The notes under the pieces are model-generated. The model was given only the letters and a program-made list of their open reading frames with translations. It did no database searches and was not told the origin of the DNA. A DNA stretch of 64,000 bases from Streptomyces flavofungini (GTDB taxonomy: Bacteria; Actinomycetota; Actinomycetes; Streptomycetales; Streptomycetaceae): NCBI RefSeq assembly GCF_014650815.1, contig NZ_BMVR01000010.1, positions 186,001 to 250,000 of the forward strand. Direction: 5' to 3'. Below are positions 46,198 through 56,350 of this stretch, piece after piece. The stretch's first letter is position 1. Every line of letters begins with the position of its first letter. A program made the position numbers and the translations under genes.

Positions 46198-46758
46198 ATG
46201 ACCACGGGGACCGAACGGCTCACCGACGGCATCGTGCTGCGCCCGGCGTCCCTCGACGACGCCGAGGTGCTGGCCCGCGCCGTCCGCCGCAGCCGCGACC
46301 ACCTCAGCCCCTGGGACCCGGAGCGCCCCGAGTCCTTCTACACCACCGAGGGCCAGGCGGAGCGGCTGCGCGCCCAGGCGGAGAAGAGCGCGGCGGGACT
46401 GGTGGCGCCGTGGCTGCTGTGGGACGAGGGCGCCGGAGAGGTCGCGGGCGCCGTCACGCTCTCGCACATCGCCCCCGCCCCGCTCCTCAGCGCCAACCTG
46501 GGCTACTGGATCGACGTCACGTACGCCGGGCGCGGCCTCGCCACCGCCGCCGCGACCGCCGTGTGCCGCGTCGCCGACGAGCGCCTCGGCCTGCACCGCG
46601 TGGAGGCGGGCACCCTCCTGGACAACACGGCCTCGCAGCGCGTCCTGGCCAAGTGCGGCTTCGAGGAGTACGGCCTGGCCCGCGCCTACCTCCACATCAA
46701 CGGTGCCTGGCGCGACCACCGCCTCTTCCAGCGGATCCTCAACGACCGCACTCCTTAA
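46198..46758 (+). CDS. GNAT-family N-acetyltransferase (RimJ/RimL-like)
   Basis: The 186-residue protein has RimJ/L-type features: IVLRPASLDDAEVLARAVRR, an LGYWIDVTYAGRGLATAAAT acetyl-CoA loop, and LHRVEAGTLLDNTASQRVLAK followed by CGFEEYGLARAYLHINGAW. Relatives acetylate ribosomal protein N-termini or small amines. It follows the SDR by 10 bp, and the HTH regulator gene follows after a palindrome-containing gap. Confidence 0.88.
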   Translation: MTTGTERLTDGIVLRPASLDDAEVLARAVRRSRDHLSPWDPERPESFYTTEGQAERLRAQAEKSAAGLVAPWLLWDEGAGEVAGAVTLSHIAPAPLLSANLGYWIDVTYAGRGLATAAATAVCRVADERLGLHRVEAGTLLDNTASQRVLAKCGFEEYGLARAYLHINGAWRDHRLFQRILNDRTP

Positions 46759-46780
46759 GGGGATTTGGCATTTGAGGGTA

Positions 46781-46794
46781 TTGGTACGTACCAA
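46781..46794. promoter_or_regulatory. Perfect 14-bp palindrome TTGGTACGTACCAA
   Basis: This palindrome stands 70 bp upstream of the HTH regulator start and 23 bp after the GNAT stop, in an AT-richer stretch. It is a strong operator candidate, possibly for autoregulation by the XRE-type protein. Confidence 0.6.
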
Positions 46795-46831
46795 CCTCAG
46801 GTGCCACACTGCCCCCAGGGTGCAGGCCCGA

Positions 46832-46867
46832 TGGGGAGGGGTCACGGCCCGGTGGGGAGGGGTCATG
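46832..46867 (+). repeat. Duplicated ribosome-binding region before the HTH gene
   Basis: A segment of about 20 bp (cccgatggggaggggtcacg / cccggtggggaggggtcatg) is repeated in tandem. The second copy supplies the Shine-Dalgarno (GGGGAGGGG) and ATG 46865; in the first copy the ATG is changed to CAC. It resembles the ribosome-binding-site duplication upstream of the TerD-CAP gene. Confidence 0.65.
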
Positions 46868-48277
46868 TCCGTCGGCGTGTCGGAGACGGTTGAGCCGGGT
46901 TGGGCCGAGTTCGGGCGGCAGCTTCGCTGCCACCGCCGACGGGCCGGGCTGACCCAGGTGCAGCTCGGCAGGAGGGTGGGGTACCACCACACCTTCATCA
47001 GCAGGCTCGAAGGGGGGCTGCGGGAGCCGCCCTTCGGCCTGGTGTGCCGGCTCGACGTCGTCCTGGAGACCGGCGGCCGGCTCGCGGCGATCCTCGCCAC
47101 ACCGCGCCAGGCCCCCCGGGCACCCGGCCAAAACCTCACGGCCCCCACCCTGTTCTCCCCGATCCCCGGAGCGGACTCGCCCGGCGACGAGGCGCCCCCG
47201 GTCTTCCCCTCGTGGCCCGCCCGGCTGCCGGCCGAGGGGCTGCCCTGCCCGCTGCACGGCACGGTGGGGTGCGCCGTGCCCGACCAGAGCGAGGCGGCGG
47301 TCCTCCTCAAGGGGGCGACCGGGCCCTTCGGCGGCGCGGGCGAGGCGGCCGGTGCGGAGTCCGACCTGCTGCATGGCCTCACCGCCGTGCTCGCCTGTCT
47401 GATCCGGGAGGCGTTCGGCCGGCCGACGGACGCGTGCGCGGCGACCGTGGAACGACTCCTGCGCGGTGTGGTGCGCTGGGCCGAGGCGGTCGACTCCACC
47501 GGCCGCCTGCCGTACGGGCAGTTACGGCTCGCCGCGCAGTACGCCCAGGTCGCCGGGCGGCTGCGGATGGAGCGGGGGCAGAGCGGCGTCGCCATGGCCT
47601 GGTTCGGGCAGGGCCTGCGGTGGGCGGACGCCGCCCAGGACGCGTCGGCCCGGGCGACCCTGCTGAGCGACGTGTGCACCCTGGTCCGGCTCGACGGCGA
47701 CGCCGCCTCGACGCTCGTGTACGCGGAGGCCATCGGCGCGGTCGACGCCAAGCGGCGCTGGATGGCGCTGCTCGGGGACCTCTATCAGGCGCGGGCGTAC
47801 GCGCTCCGCCAAGACGCCGCCGAGTGCAGGCGCCACATCACGACGGCCCGGCGCAGGTTCGCGCGCCTGGACGACCGGGACCGCCTTGAGGCGCCCTGGC
47901 TCGCCGGTGCCGAGGGCGTGCTGCGCCTGGAGTCCGCGATCGGCGGCGCGCTGCGCGACCTCTCGGCGGTGACCGGTGACCGGGCCGCGGCCCGGCGTGC
48001 GATCGAGGCCACCGCGCAGTCGTGCGTGCTCCTGCCGCCCCTGATGCGCACCACCCGCGTGCTGCTCACCCTGCGGCTCGCGGACAGCTGGGCGTGCGCC
48101 GGTGACCCGGTCGCGGCGGTCGCCCTGGCGCAGCCTGTCCTCGCCGAGGCGATGCGCTCGCGTGAACTGATGATCGCCGCCGAGCTGCGCGGACTGCGGA
48201 GCCGGCTCGCCGGGCGCTGGGGCGACCTGCCGGAGGTCCAGGAGCGCCGGGAGCGGCTCAGGGACGCGCCCCGGTGA
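46865..48277 (+). CDS. XRE-family HTH regulator with TPR-like sensor, contains a TTA codon
   Basis: The 470-residue protein has an N-terminal HTH (RRRAGLTQVQLGRRVGYHHT, FISRLEGGLREPP). A Cys/His-containing middle region (LPCPLHGTVGCAVPDQ) follows, then a long alpha-helical, TPR-like C-terminal domain of about 300 residues. This layout is common in Streptomyces regulators of development and metabolism. Codon 220 (47522-47524) is TTA, so translation may need the bldA tRNA. ATG 46865 has a strong Shine-Dalgarno. The secreted protease gene downstream (223 bp) also carries a TTA codon, which suggests joint developmental timing. Confidence 0.88.
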   Translation: MSVGVSETVEPGWAEFGRQLRCHRRRAGLTQVQLGRRVGYHHTFISRLEGGLREPPFGLVCRLDVVLETGGRLAAILATPRQAPRAPGQNLTAPTLFSPIPGADSPGDEAPPVFPSWPARLPAEGLPCPLHGTVGCAVPDQSEAAVLLKGATGPFGGAGEAAGAESDLLHGLTAVLACLIREAFGRPTDACAATVERLLRGVVRWAEAVDSTGRLPYGQLRLAAQYAQVAGRLRMERGQSGVAMAWFGQGLRWADAAQDASARATLLSDVCTLVRLDGDAASTLVYAEAIGAVDAKRRWMALLGDLYQARAYALRQDAAECRRHITTARRRFARLDDRDRLEAPWLAGAEGVLRLESAIGGALRDLSAVTGDRAAARRAIEATAQSCVLLPPLMRTTRVLLTLRLADSWACAGDPVAAVALAQPVLAEAMRSRELMIAAELRGLRSRLAGRWGDLPEVQERRERLRDAPR

Positions 48278-48500
48278 GCCGGGGCCGGTCCGTGCGGCCG
48301 GACTTGCCAGATCTTGCCAGGACGTGCCGGGCGGCCGGGATTCATTGACCGCGACCCGGCGGGGTGTGAGGGTTCCGCCAGCCCTATTTGTGTCATGTCA
48401 CGGTCAGTTAAAGGGCGGGAGCGGTACCGGGCACCGGAGTTCACCGCGTCCGGATCCCGTCGGCTGAACAGGGCTTCCACACCTCTCACAAGGAGCCGAG

Positions 48501-51500
48501 ATGCCCAGAAAGACCGCAGCGGCCGGGATAACCCTGGCCCTGGTACTCGGGGGGGTGGTGGCGCCGGCGACCTTAGCCTCGGCCACGGCGCGCACCTCGC
48601 CCCCGGAGGGCAAGCCGGACCCCCTCGCGAAGGCCGTCGCCGCCGCCGACCAGGCGGCGCAGAGCGGCCTGGACGCACTCGCCAAGGGGCCCGAGGAACA
48701 GTACGACCGGCAGCAGGTCACGCGCTTCGGCAAGGGCCTGTACTCCGTCGCCTACGAACGCACCTACCGGGGACTGCCGGTGGTGGGCGGCGACGCCGTG
48801 GTCCTCGCCGACGGAAAGGGCAGGGTGCGGTCCGTCCACGCCGCCACCGACGCGCGGATCTCGGTCACCACCAAGGCGCAGGTGAAGGCCGCCCAGGCGG
48901 TCAGGACCAGCCGGGCCAGACTGGCGTCGGTCAAGAAGGTCGACTCCAGACGCCTGGTCGTCCGGGTCACCGACGACACCCCCACGCTGGCCTGGGAGAC
49001 CGTGCTGACCGGCAGGACCCAGGCGGGCGATCCCAGCAAGCTGCACGTCTTCGTGAACGCCCGCACCGGCAAGGTCGTCGACACCTACGACGACGTGCGC
49101 GCGGGCACCGGACGCAGCAAGTGGAACGGCCCCAGTCCGCTGACCATCGACACGTCCCGCTCGGGCACCAACTACGTGCTGCGCGACACCACCCGCCCCG
49201 GCCTGCAGTGTTCGGACTACAGCGGCGGAGTGTTCACCAAGGCCACCGACGACTGGGGCACCGGCGACCCCAGGAGCAAGGAGACCGGCTGCGTCGACGT
49301 GATGTTCGCGGCGCAGAAGCAGTGGAACATGTTCAAGGAGTGGTTCGGCCGCAACGGCCACGACGGCAACGGCCGGAGCTGGCCGGTGCGCGTAGGTCTC
49401 AACGAGCTCAACGCCTACTGGGACGGCTCCACCGTCACCATCGGCCACAACTCGGCCAACGAGTGGATCGCGGGGATGGACGTGGTCGCCCACGAGTTCG
49501 GCCACGGCCTGGACTCCAACACTCCGGGCGGGGCGAACAACGAGCGGGGCCTCGGCGAGGCGACCGGCGACATCATGGGCGCGCTGACCGAGGCGTACGC
49601 CAACCAGTCCGCTCCGTACGACACCCCCGACTTCACCGTCGGCGAAGTGATCAACCTCCAGGGCCGCGGCCCGATCCGCAACATGTACGACCCGAGCCGG
49701 ATCAACAACGACCCCAACTGCTACAACTCGTCGATCCCCAACACCGAGGAGCACAAGGCCGCCGGCCCGATGAACCACTGGTTCTATCTGCTCGCCGAGG
49801 GCTCCAACCCCGGCGGCGGCAAGCCCACCAGCCCCACCTGCAACCAGAAGACCGTGACCGGCGTGGGCATCCAGAACGCCGGCAAGATCTTCTACGGCGG
49901 CATGCTGCTCAAGACCAGCGGCATGACGTACAAGCGCTACCGCACCGCCACCCTGACCTCGGCGAAGAACCTGGACGCGAGCTGCGGCCTGTTCGAGACC
50001 ACCAAGGCGGCCTGGGACGCCATCAGCATCCCCGCCCAGAGCGGTGACCCCACCTGCACCGGGCAGCAGAACGACTTCTCCCTCGGACTCAACCCGTCCG
50101 CGGGCAAGGTCGACCCGGGCGCCACGGCCAACGCCACGGTCAACACGACGACCGTCACCGGCAGCGCCCAGCAGATCACGCTGACCGCGACCGGCGCCCC
50201 GACGGGTGTCGACGTCTCGTTCAGCCCCGGGACCGTCACCTCCGGCTCCGACGCCACCATGAAGGTCACCACCTCGCAGTCCACCGCGGCCGGCACCTAC
50301 CCGATCACCGTCACCGGCACCGCGGGCGCCAAGACGCACACCGCCCAGTACACGCTGACGGTCGGAGGCGGCGGCAATCCGACGCAGCCGCCGGACATCG
50401 ACGTGGCCAAGGTGCGCGAGCACCTGACCCAGTTCAACACCATCGCCTCGCAGAACGGCGGCAACCGCCGGTCCACCGGACCCGGCTACCGGGCCTCGCT
50501 CGCCTACGTCAAGGGCAAGCTCCAGGCCGCCGGTTACACCGTCACCGAGCAGAGTTGCGCCTCCGGCTGCTCCGCGGGCGCGGGCAACAACCTGATCGCC
50601 GAGTGGCCGCACGGCGACGCGAACAACGTCTACATGTTCGGCGCGCACCTCGACGGCGTGGCCGCGGGACCCGGCATCAACGACAACGGCTCCGGCTCCG
50701 GCACCATCCTGGAGGCGGCCCTCGCCCTGGCGCAGAACAACCCGACCATGAAGAACCGGGTCCGCTTCGCCTGGTGGACCGACGAGGAGCAGGGCCTGAA
50801 CGGCTCGGACTACTACGCCGGGACCCTCTCCGCCGCCGAGCGCGCCAAGATCAAGGCGTACTACAACTTCGACATGGTCGGCTCGACCAACGCCGGCTAC
50901 TTCATCAACAACGTGAACTCCGCCGCCTCGGCACCGATGCGGGAGTTCTGGACGTCGCTCAACCTCGCCCCGCAGGAGAACGTCGAGGGCCAGGGCCGCT
51001 CCGACGACTACTCCTTCCAGCGGGTCGGCATCGCCACCTCCGGCTACGCCACCGGCGCCTCGGCCACGAAGTCCGCCGCGGAGGCCGCGAAGTGGGGCGG
51101 CACCGCGGGCCGCGCCTACGACTCCTGCTACCACTCCGCCTGCGACACCACCGGCAACATCAACGCCACCGCCCTGGACCGCAGCGCGGACGGTGTCGCG
51201 TACACGATCTGGAAGACGGCGGTGGGTGACACGCCCACCCCGGTGGACGACTTCTCGATCTCCGCCAACCCGTCCTCGGGCACCATCGAGCCCGGCTCGT
51301 CCGCCAAGGTCACCGTCGCCACCGCCACCACGGCCGGTGAGCCGCAGAAGGTGGCCCTTTCGGCCGCGGGCGCCCCGGCCGGCGTCAGCGTGTCCCTCAG
51401 CCCGGAGTCCGTGACCTCCGGCGAGTCCGCGACCGCCTCGGTCGAGGTCGCCGCGGGCACGGCCCAGGGCACCTACACCCTGACCTTCACGGGTGCGGGG

Positions 51501-51698
51501 AAGACCAGCCACGCCACCACCTACACCCTCACCGTGCCCGGCGACGGCGGTGGCGAGACCACCTGGAAGCTGGGGGAGACCTACGCGGCCGGTGACGTGG
51601 TGACGTACGAAGGCGTCCGGTACCGCTGCATCCAGGGGCACACCGCCTACCCGGGCTGGGAGCCCCCGAACGTCCCCGCCCTGTGGGAGGCCATCTGA
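48501..51698 (+). CDS. Secreted double protease: M4 metallopeptidase, M28 aminopeptidase and CBM5/12
   Basis: The 1,065-residue protein has a signal peptide (about 1-31), a propeptide, and an M4 thermolysin-type domain (HEFGH at 331-335, Glu353, His426). An Ig-like domain (about 525-625) leads to an M28 domain like the Streptomyces griseus aminopeptidase (His716, Asp728, Glu762/763, Asp791, His878). A second Ig-like domain (about 910-1010) and a C-terminal chitin-binding CBM5/12-type module (WKLGETYAAGDVVTYEGVRY) follow. It should cut proteins inside and then trim the new N-termini while bound to chitin or cell walls. Codon 25, in the signal peptide, is TTA. A clear terminator follows. Confidence 0.93.
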   Translation: MPRKTAAAGITLALVLGGVVAPATLASATARTSPPEGKPDPLAKAVAAADQAAQSGLDALAKGPEEQYDRQQVTRFGKGLYSVAYERTYRGLPVVGGDAVVLADGKGRVRSVHAATDARISVTTKAQVKAAQAVRTSRARLASVKKVDSRRLVVRVTDDTPTLAWETVLTGRTQAGDPSKLHVFVNARTGKVVDTYDDVRAGTGRSKWNGPSPLTIDTSRSGTNYVLRDTTRPGLQCSDYSGGVFTKATDDWGTGDPRSKETGCVDVMFAAQKQWNMFKEWFGRNGHDGNGRSWPVRVGLNELNAYWDGSTVTIGHNSANEWIAGMDVVAHEFGHGLDSNTPGGANNERGLGEATGDIMGALTEAYANQSAPYDTPDFTVGEVINLQGRGPIRNMYDPSRINNDPNCYNSSIPNTEEHKAAGPMNHWFYLLAEGSNPGGGKPTSPTCNQKTVTGVGIQNAGKIFYGGMLLKTSGMTYKRYRTATLTSAKNLDASCGLFETTKAAWDAISIPAQSGDPTCTGQQNDFSLGLNPSAGKVDPGATANATVNTTTVTGSAQQITLTATGAPTGVDVSFSPGTVTSGSDATMKVTTSQSTAAGTYPITVTGTAGAKTHTAQYTLTVGGGGNPTQPPDIDVAKVREHLTQFNTIASQNGGNRRSTGPGYRASLAYVKGKLQAAGYTVTEQSCASGCSAGAGNNLIAEWPHGDANNVYMFGAHLDGVAAGPGINDNGSGSGTILEAALALAQNNPTMKNRVRFAWWTDEEQGLNGSDYYAGTLSAAERAKIKAYYNFDMVGSTNAGYFINNVNSAASAPMREFWTSLNLAPQENVEGQGRSDDYSFQRVGIATSGYATGASATKSAAEAAKWGGTAGRAYDSCYHSACDTTGNINATALDRSADGVAYTIWKTAVGDTPTPVDDFSISANPSSGTIEPGSSAKVTVATATTAGEPQKVALSAAGAPAGVSVSLSPESVTSGESATASVEVAAGTAQGTYTLTFTGAGKTSHATTYTLTVPGDGGGETTWKLGETYAAGDVVTYEGVRYRCIQGHTAYPGWEPPNVPALWEAI

Positions 51699-51731
51699 GC
51701 ATCCTGGGCCGACAGGGGTCCTGACAGTGTG

Positions 51732-51762
51732 AAGGGGCGGTCCACCCGGTGGGCCGCCCCTT
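51732..51762 (+). terminator. Strong hairpin terminator after the protease gene
   Basis: AAGGGGCGG with CC pairs, across a short loop, to GG and CCGCCCCTT, giving a long GC stem flanked by A and T bases 34 bp after the protease stop. It lies between convergent genes and may also end the APC permease transcript. Confidence 0.85.
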
Positions 51763-51794
51763 TCATCCGGTGCCGTACCGTCCGGCCGCCCCGG

Positions 51795-53321
51795 TCAGAC
51801 GATGTCCTCGGCGATCTCCGCCTGTTCCTTGTCGGTGCCGTACGCGGACGGCGTGCTGTAGGAGCGCCGCGCCACGAACCACCACACGGTGGCGAGGATC
51901 AGGACGACGGCGAGGGCGATCGACGCGTAGTTCATCGACTCGACGTTCACCGGCGACGCCTGCGGCAGGCAGAACAGGACGGTCACGAAGCCGACCCAGA
52001 CCACCGCGATCCAGCCGACCGGCTTGCTCCACCTGCCGAGGTTCCACGGCCCCGGCTGGAAGCGGTCGCCCGCCCGCAGCCGAAGGAGGACCGGGATCGC
52101 GTACGCGGGCGTGATGCCGATGACGTTGATGGCCGTGACCGCGCCGTACGCCGTCTTGGAGTACAGCGACGGCAGCGCGATGACGGCGGCGAGCCCCACC
52201 GAGAGCCACACGGCGGGCACCGGCGTCTGCGTCTTGGGGCTGACCTTGCGCCAGAGCTTCGAGCCGGGCAGGGCGTTGTCACGGCTGAACGCGAACACCA
52301 TGCGGCTCGCCGCCGCCGTCTCGGCGTTGCCGCAGAAGAGCTGCGCCACGATCACGATGAGCATCAGGGCGGTGGCGCCGGACGTGCCGAGCCCGTCGAT
52401 GAAGATCTGCGCCGGGGGCACGCCGGTCGCGCTCTCCTGGGTGCCGACGTAGTCCTGGATCGCGAAGGTGAGCCCCGCGAGCAGGACGAAACCGGCGATC
52501 CAGGAGACCCAGATCGCGCGCACGATGCCGCGGGCCGCCGTCACCGAGGCGTTGGAGGTCTCCTCCGACAGGTGCGCCGACGCGTCGTACCCGGAGAACG
52601 TGTACTGCGCGAGCAGCAGGCCGATCATGGCGACGTACATCGGGCTGGACCAGCCCGTGTCGTTGACGAACTCGCCGAAGACGAACGACGGCGACTGGTG
52701 CTGGTCCGGGACGATCGCGAGGACGCCGACGATCACCGCGACACCGCCCAGGTGCCACCACACGGAGATGGAGTTGAAGAGGCTGACCAGCCGCACGTTG
52801 AAGAGGTTCAGGAGCGCGTGCAGCAGCAGGATGCACAGGAAGATGACGAACGTCGAACCGGCCGTCGGGGTGAAGTCCGTGTGCATGCTCAGGAGCGCGC
52901 CGCTGAACAGGGCCGCGCCGTAGTCGATGCCGGCGATCGCGCCGAGCAGGCCGAGCAGGTTCAGCCACCCCGTGTACCAGCCCCAGCGGCGCCCGCCGAG
53001 CCGGTCCGCCATGTAGTAGAGGGCACCCGACGTCGGGTAGGCGCTGGTCACCTCCGCGAGCGCGAGACCGACGAACAGCACCATCAGACCGACGCCCGCC
53101 CAGCCCCACATCATCACCGCAGGGCCGCCGGTGCCGAGGCCGAACCCGTACAGCGTCATGCAGCCGGACAGGATGGATATGACGGAGAAGCTGATGGCGA
53201 AGTTGCCGAACCCGCCCATGCGGCGGGCCAGTACGGGCTGATAGCCGAGCTCTCTGAGCCGTTGTTCCTCGTCCGGGAGCGCTGGCGCCGGAACGGAGCT
53301 CGACACGGTCGTGCGGGACAC
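51795..53321 (-). CDS. APC-family amino acid permease
   Basis: The 508-residue protein has about 12 membrane segments and the APC-family N-terminal pattern (MGGFGNFAISFSVISILSGC, VGLALAEVTSAYPTSGALYY). It resembles GABA/choline-type amino acid permeases (BAT1/GabP-like) by the FSGYDASAHLSEET segment. GTG 53321 was chosen because GGAGG lies 8 nt upstream; the frame is open further but with low-complexity sequence. The substrate is not assigned. It follows a broken hypothetical gene on the same strand. Confidence 0.9.
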   Translation of the reverse strand: MSRTTVSSSVPAPALPDEEQRLRELGYQPVLARRMGGFGNFAISFSVISILSGCMTLYGFGLGTGGPAVMMWGWAGVGLMVLFVGLALAEVTSAYPTSGALYYMADRLGGRRWGWYTGWLNLLGLLGAIAGIDYGAALFSGALLSMHTDFTPTAGSTFVIFLCILLLHALLNLFNVRLVSLFNSISVWWHLGGVAVIVGVLAIVPDQHQSPSFVFGEFVNDTGWSSPMYVAMIGLLLAQYTFSGYDASAHLSEETSNASVTAARGIVRAIWVSWIAGFVLLAGLTFAIQDYVGTQESATGVPPAQIFIDGLGTSGATALMLIVIVAQLFCGNAETAAASRMVFAFSRDNALPGSKLWRKVSPKTQTPVPAVWLSVGLAAVIALPSLYSKTAYGAVTAINVIGITPAYAIPVLLRLRAGDRFQPGPWNLGRWSKPVGWIAVVWVGFVTVLFCLPQASPVNVESMNYASIALAVVLILATVWWFVARRSYSTPSAYGTDKEQAEIAEDIV

Positions 53322-53430
53322 TGGTGAACCTCCGGGGGAAGAGCGGGGGTGCGGGGGTGCGGGGGGAGTGGGGTCTGCGAAGCGCGGGGGGACAGCGCGG
53401 GGGATCGGCGCCGGGAGTCGGCGCCGGGGA

Positions 53431-54464
53431 TCAGCGCGGGGGTAAGCCGGGCGTGCTCGGGCCCGTGCCGCGCGCCGTGTGGTAACAGCGCGCGCGGGCC
53501 TGCACGAAGGCCTCGGCGGCCGCGTCGGCGTCACCGGGGGCGTGCGTGCGGTACGTCCACGGCACGACCGTGTAGAAGGGGTCGAGCGCCTCGAACACCC
53601 GCACCGCGTCGTGGAACTGGTGGGCTCCCCACAGCGCGTGCGCCAGGTGGTTGAGGTCGAGCAGCGACGTCGACTCCGGCCGCGCGTGGTCGAACCAGAG
53701 CTGCAGCGCCCTGAGCGCGCTGCGCGTCGCGTCCTCCCCGACCCAGTGCAGGTCCAGGGCACGCTCGTTGCCGCCCTCGCGGCGGTAGCGCTCCACGCGC
53801 GCGTACAGCGGCAGGACGTGCAGCGCCGAGCCCGCGGGGGCCGCGGCGGACGCCCAGTGCACGTAGTTCACCGCCTCCGTCAGCGGCGCTCCGGGCCTGC
53901 GGTGGTACGCGAACTGTGGTACGCGAACTGGAGCATCCGGTGGTACGCCTCGCGGTTGCCGGGGTCGCGCTTGTCGGCCTCGGCGAGGATGTGCCAGGGG
54001 CCGGGGAACAGCATCGGCTCCGGCGCGGCCACCCGGTGCTCGTCCCACCGCTGGCCCTCGTCGAGTTGGGCGAGGGCGAGCAGGCAGATCCACGGGACGG
54101 GGTCCTCCGGCGTGGTCTGCGAGGCGACGCGGCAGGCTTCGTTGGCCTCCCGCCACAGCTCGTTGGTGTGGCGGTGCCCCGCGCGGTGCGCGCGCAGGGC
54201 GCGCTCCACCGTGACGCGGGTGTGCAGGATCGTCGCGGCGACGCTGCGCGGCTCCTCGGCGAGCCAGGCGCGCACCACGTCGGAACCGGCGACGGCCGCG
54301 GCCAGGATCTGCGTGCGTTGCGTCCACAGCCCCCAGTCGGGGGTCTCGGTGAGCAGGTTGCGCGTCGAAACCCAGCGGCCGGCCTTGAGGTCCTGGAGCA
54401 CGGCACGCAGGGGAGCGTCGTGACCGGCCGGGTGATACACCGGGCGGGCTAACGGCATCGGCAT
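53431..54464 (-). pseudogene. Hypothetical gene broken by a 14-bp tandem duplication
   Basis: The frame from ATG 54464 encodes MPLARPVYHPAGHDAP and continues to MLQFAYH, where it shifts into another frame and stops at 53880. The second half (RRPGAPLTEAVNYVHWASAA to the stop at 53431) lies in a different frame. The break coincides with a perfect 14-bp tandem duplication (53902-53915 and 53916-53929). Removing one copy restores LQFAYHRRPGAPLTEA and an ORF of about 339 residues. The intact product would be a helical, TPR-like protein of unknown function. This is either a real recent mutation or a sequencing artefact. Confidence 0.82.
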
Positions 54465-54910
54465 GGGTCCTCTGGGCTCTGGCTGAGCGGGTGGGGGGGT
54501 GTCCGCGACGGGTGTAGGGGTGTCCGGGGTCTTGAAGAAGGCTGCGTACGAGGAGGTGTGGAGGGAGGCGTACTAGGGGGTGCGACAGGGGGCGTGACAG
54601 CGGGGGCGGTAGGGGGTGTACGGGTTGGTGAAGTGGTGTGCGAGTTACGGATGGTGTTCGGCGGTCAGTGTAGAGCGGAGTCTTCCGATTACCGGCCGGT
54701 CCCCGGATCTTTCTTGACCAAGTTGTGTCAACACGGCGCGCCGGTGTGAACGTTGCGTTCTCTGTTGCTCAACAACAGCCCTGATTGCGGCATTTGACGC
54801 ACGTGCGGACCCTTGACGGCCCCGCGCCCGCTGTAGCAGGCTGCCGCGGTGATCATCAGTGACCGCGACCCCCGCGCCACCGCCCGCGAACCCCGCCACG
54901 GAGAGCGGCG
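54465..54910. promoter_or_regulatory. Promoter region of the kinase/dehydrogenase operon with repeated inverted repeats
   Basis: This 446-bp gap ends at the FGGY kinase gene. Three related dyads lie in its AT-richer part: TTGAC-N8-GTCAA (54714-54731), GTTG-TGT-CAAC (54722-54732) and TGTTG-CT-CAACA (54763-54774). The last two centres are about 41 bp apart, four helical turns. They are operator candidates for a repressor of the operon. The first part of the gap is G-rich with ggggtgt-like repeats and no gene. Confidence 0.55.

Positions 54911-56346
<1,436 letters not shown>

Positions 56347-56350
<4 letters not shown>

Noticed and set aside
48573..51641. A 1,022-residue open frame on the minus strand opposite the protease gene
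   Set aside because: It is a GC-rich shadow frame with Gly/Arg/Val/Leu-rich low-complexity translation and no domain, while the plus-strand frame has two complete peptidases.
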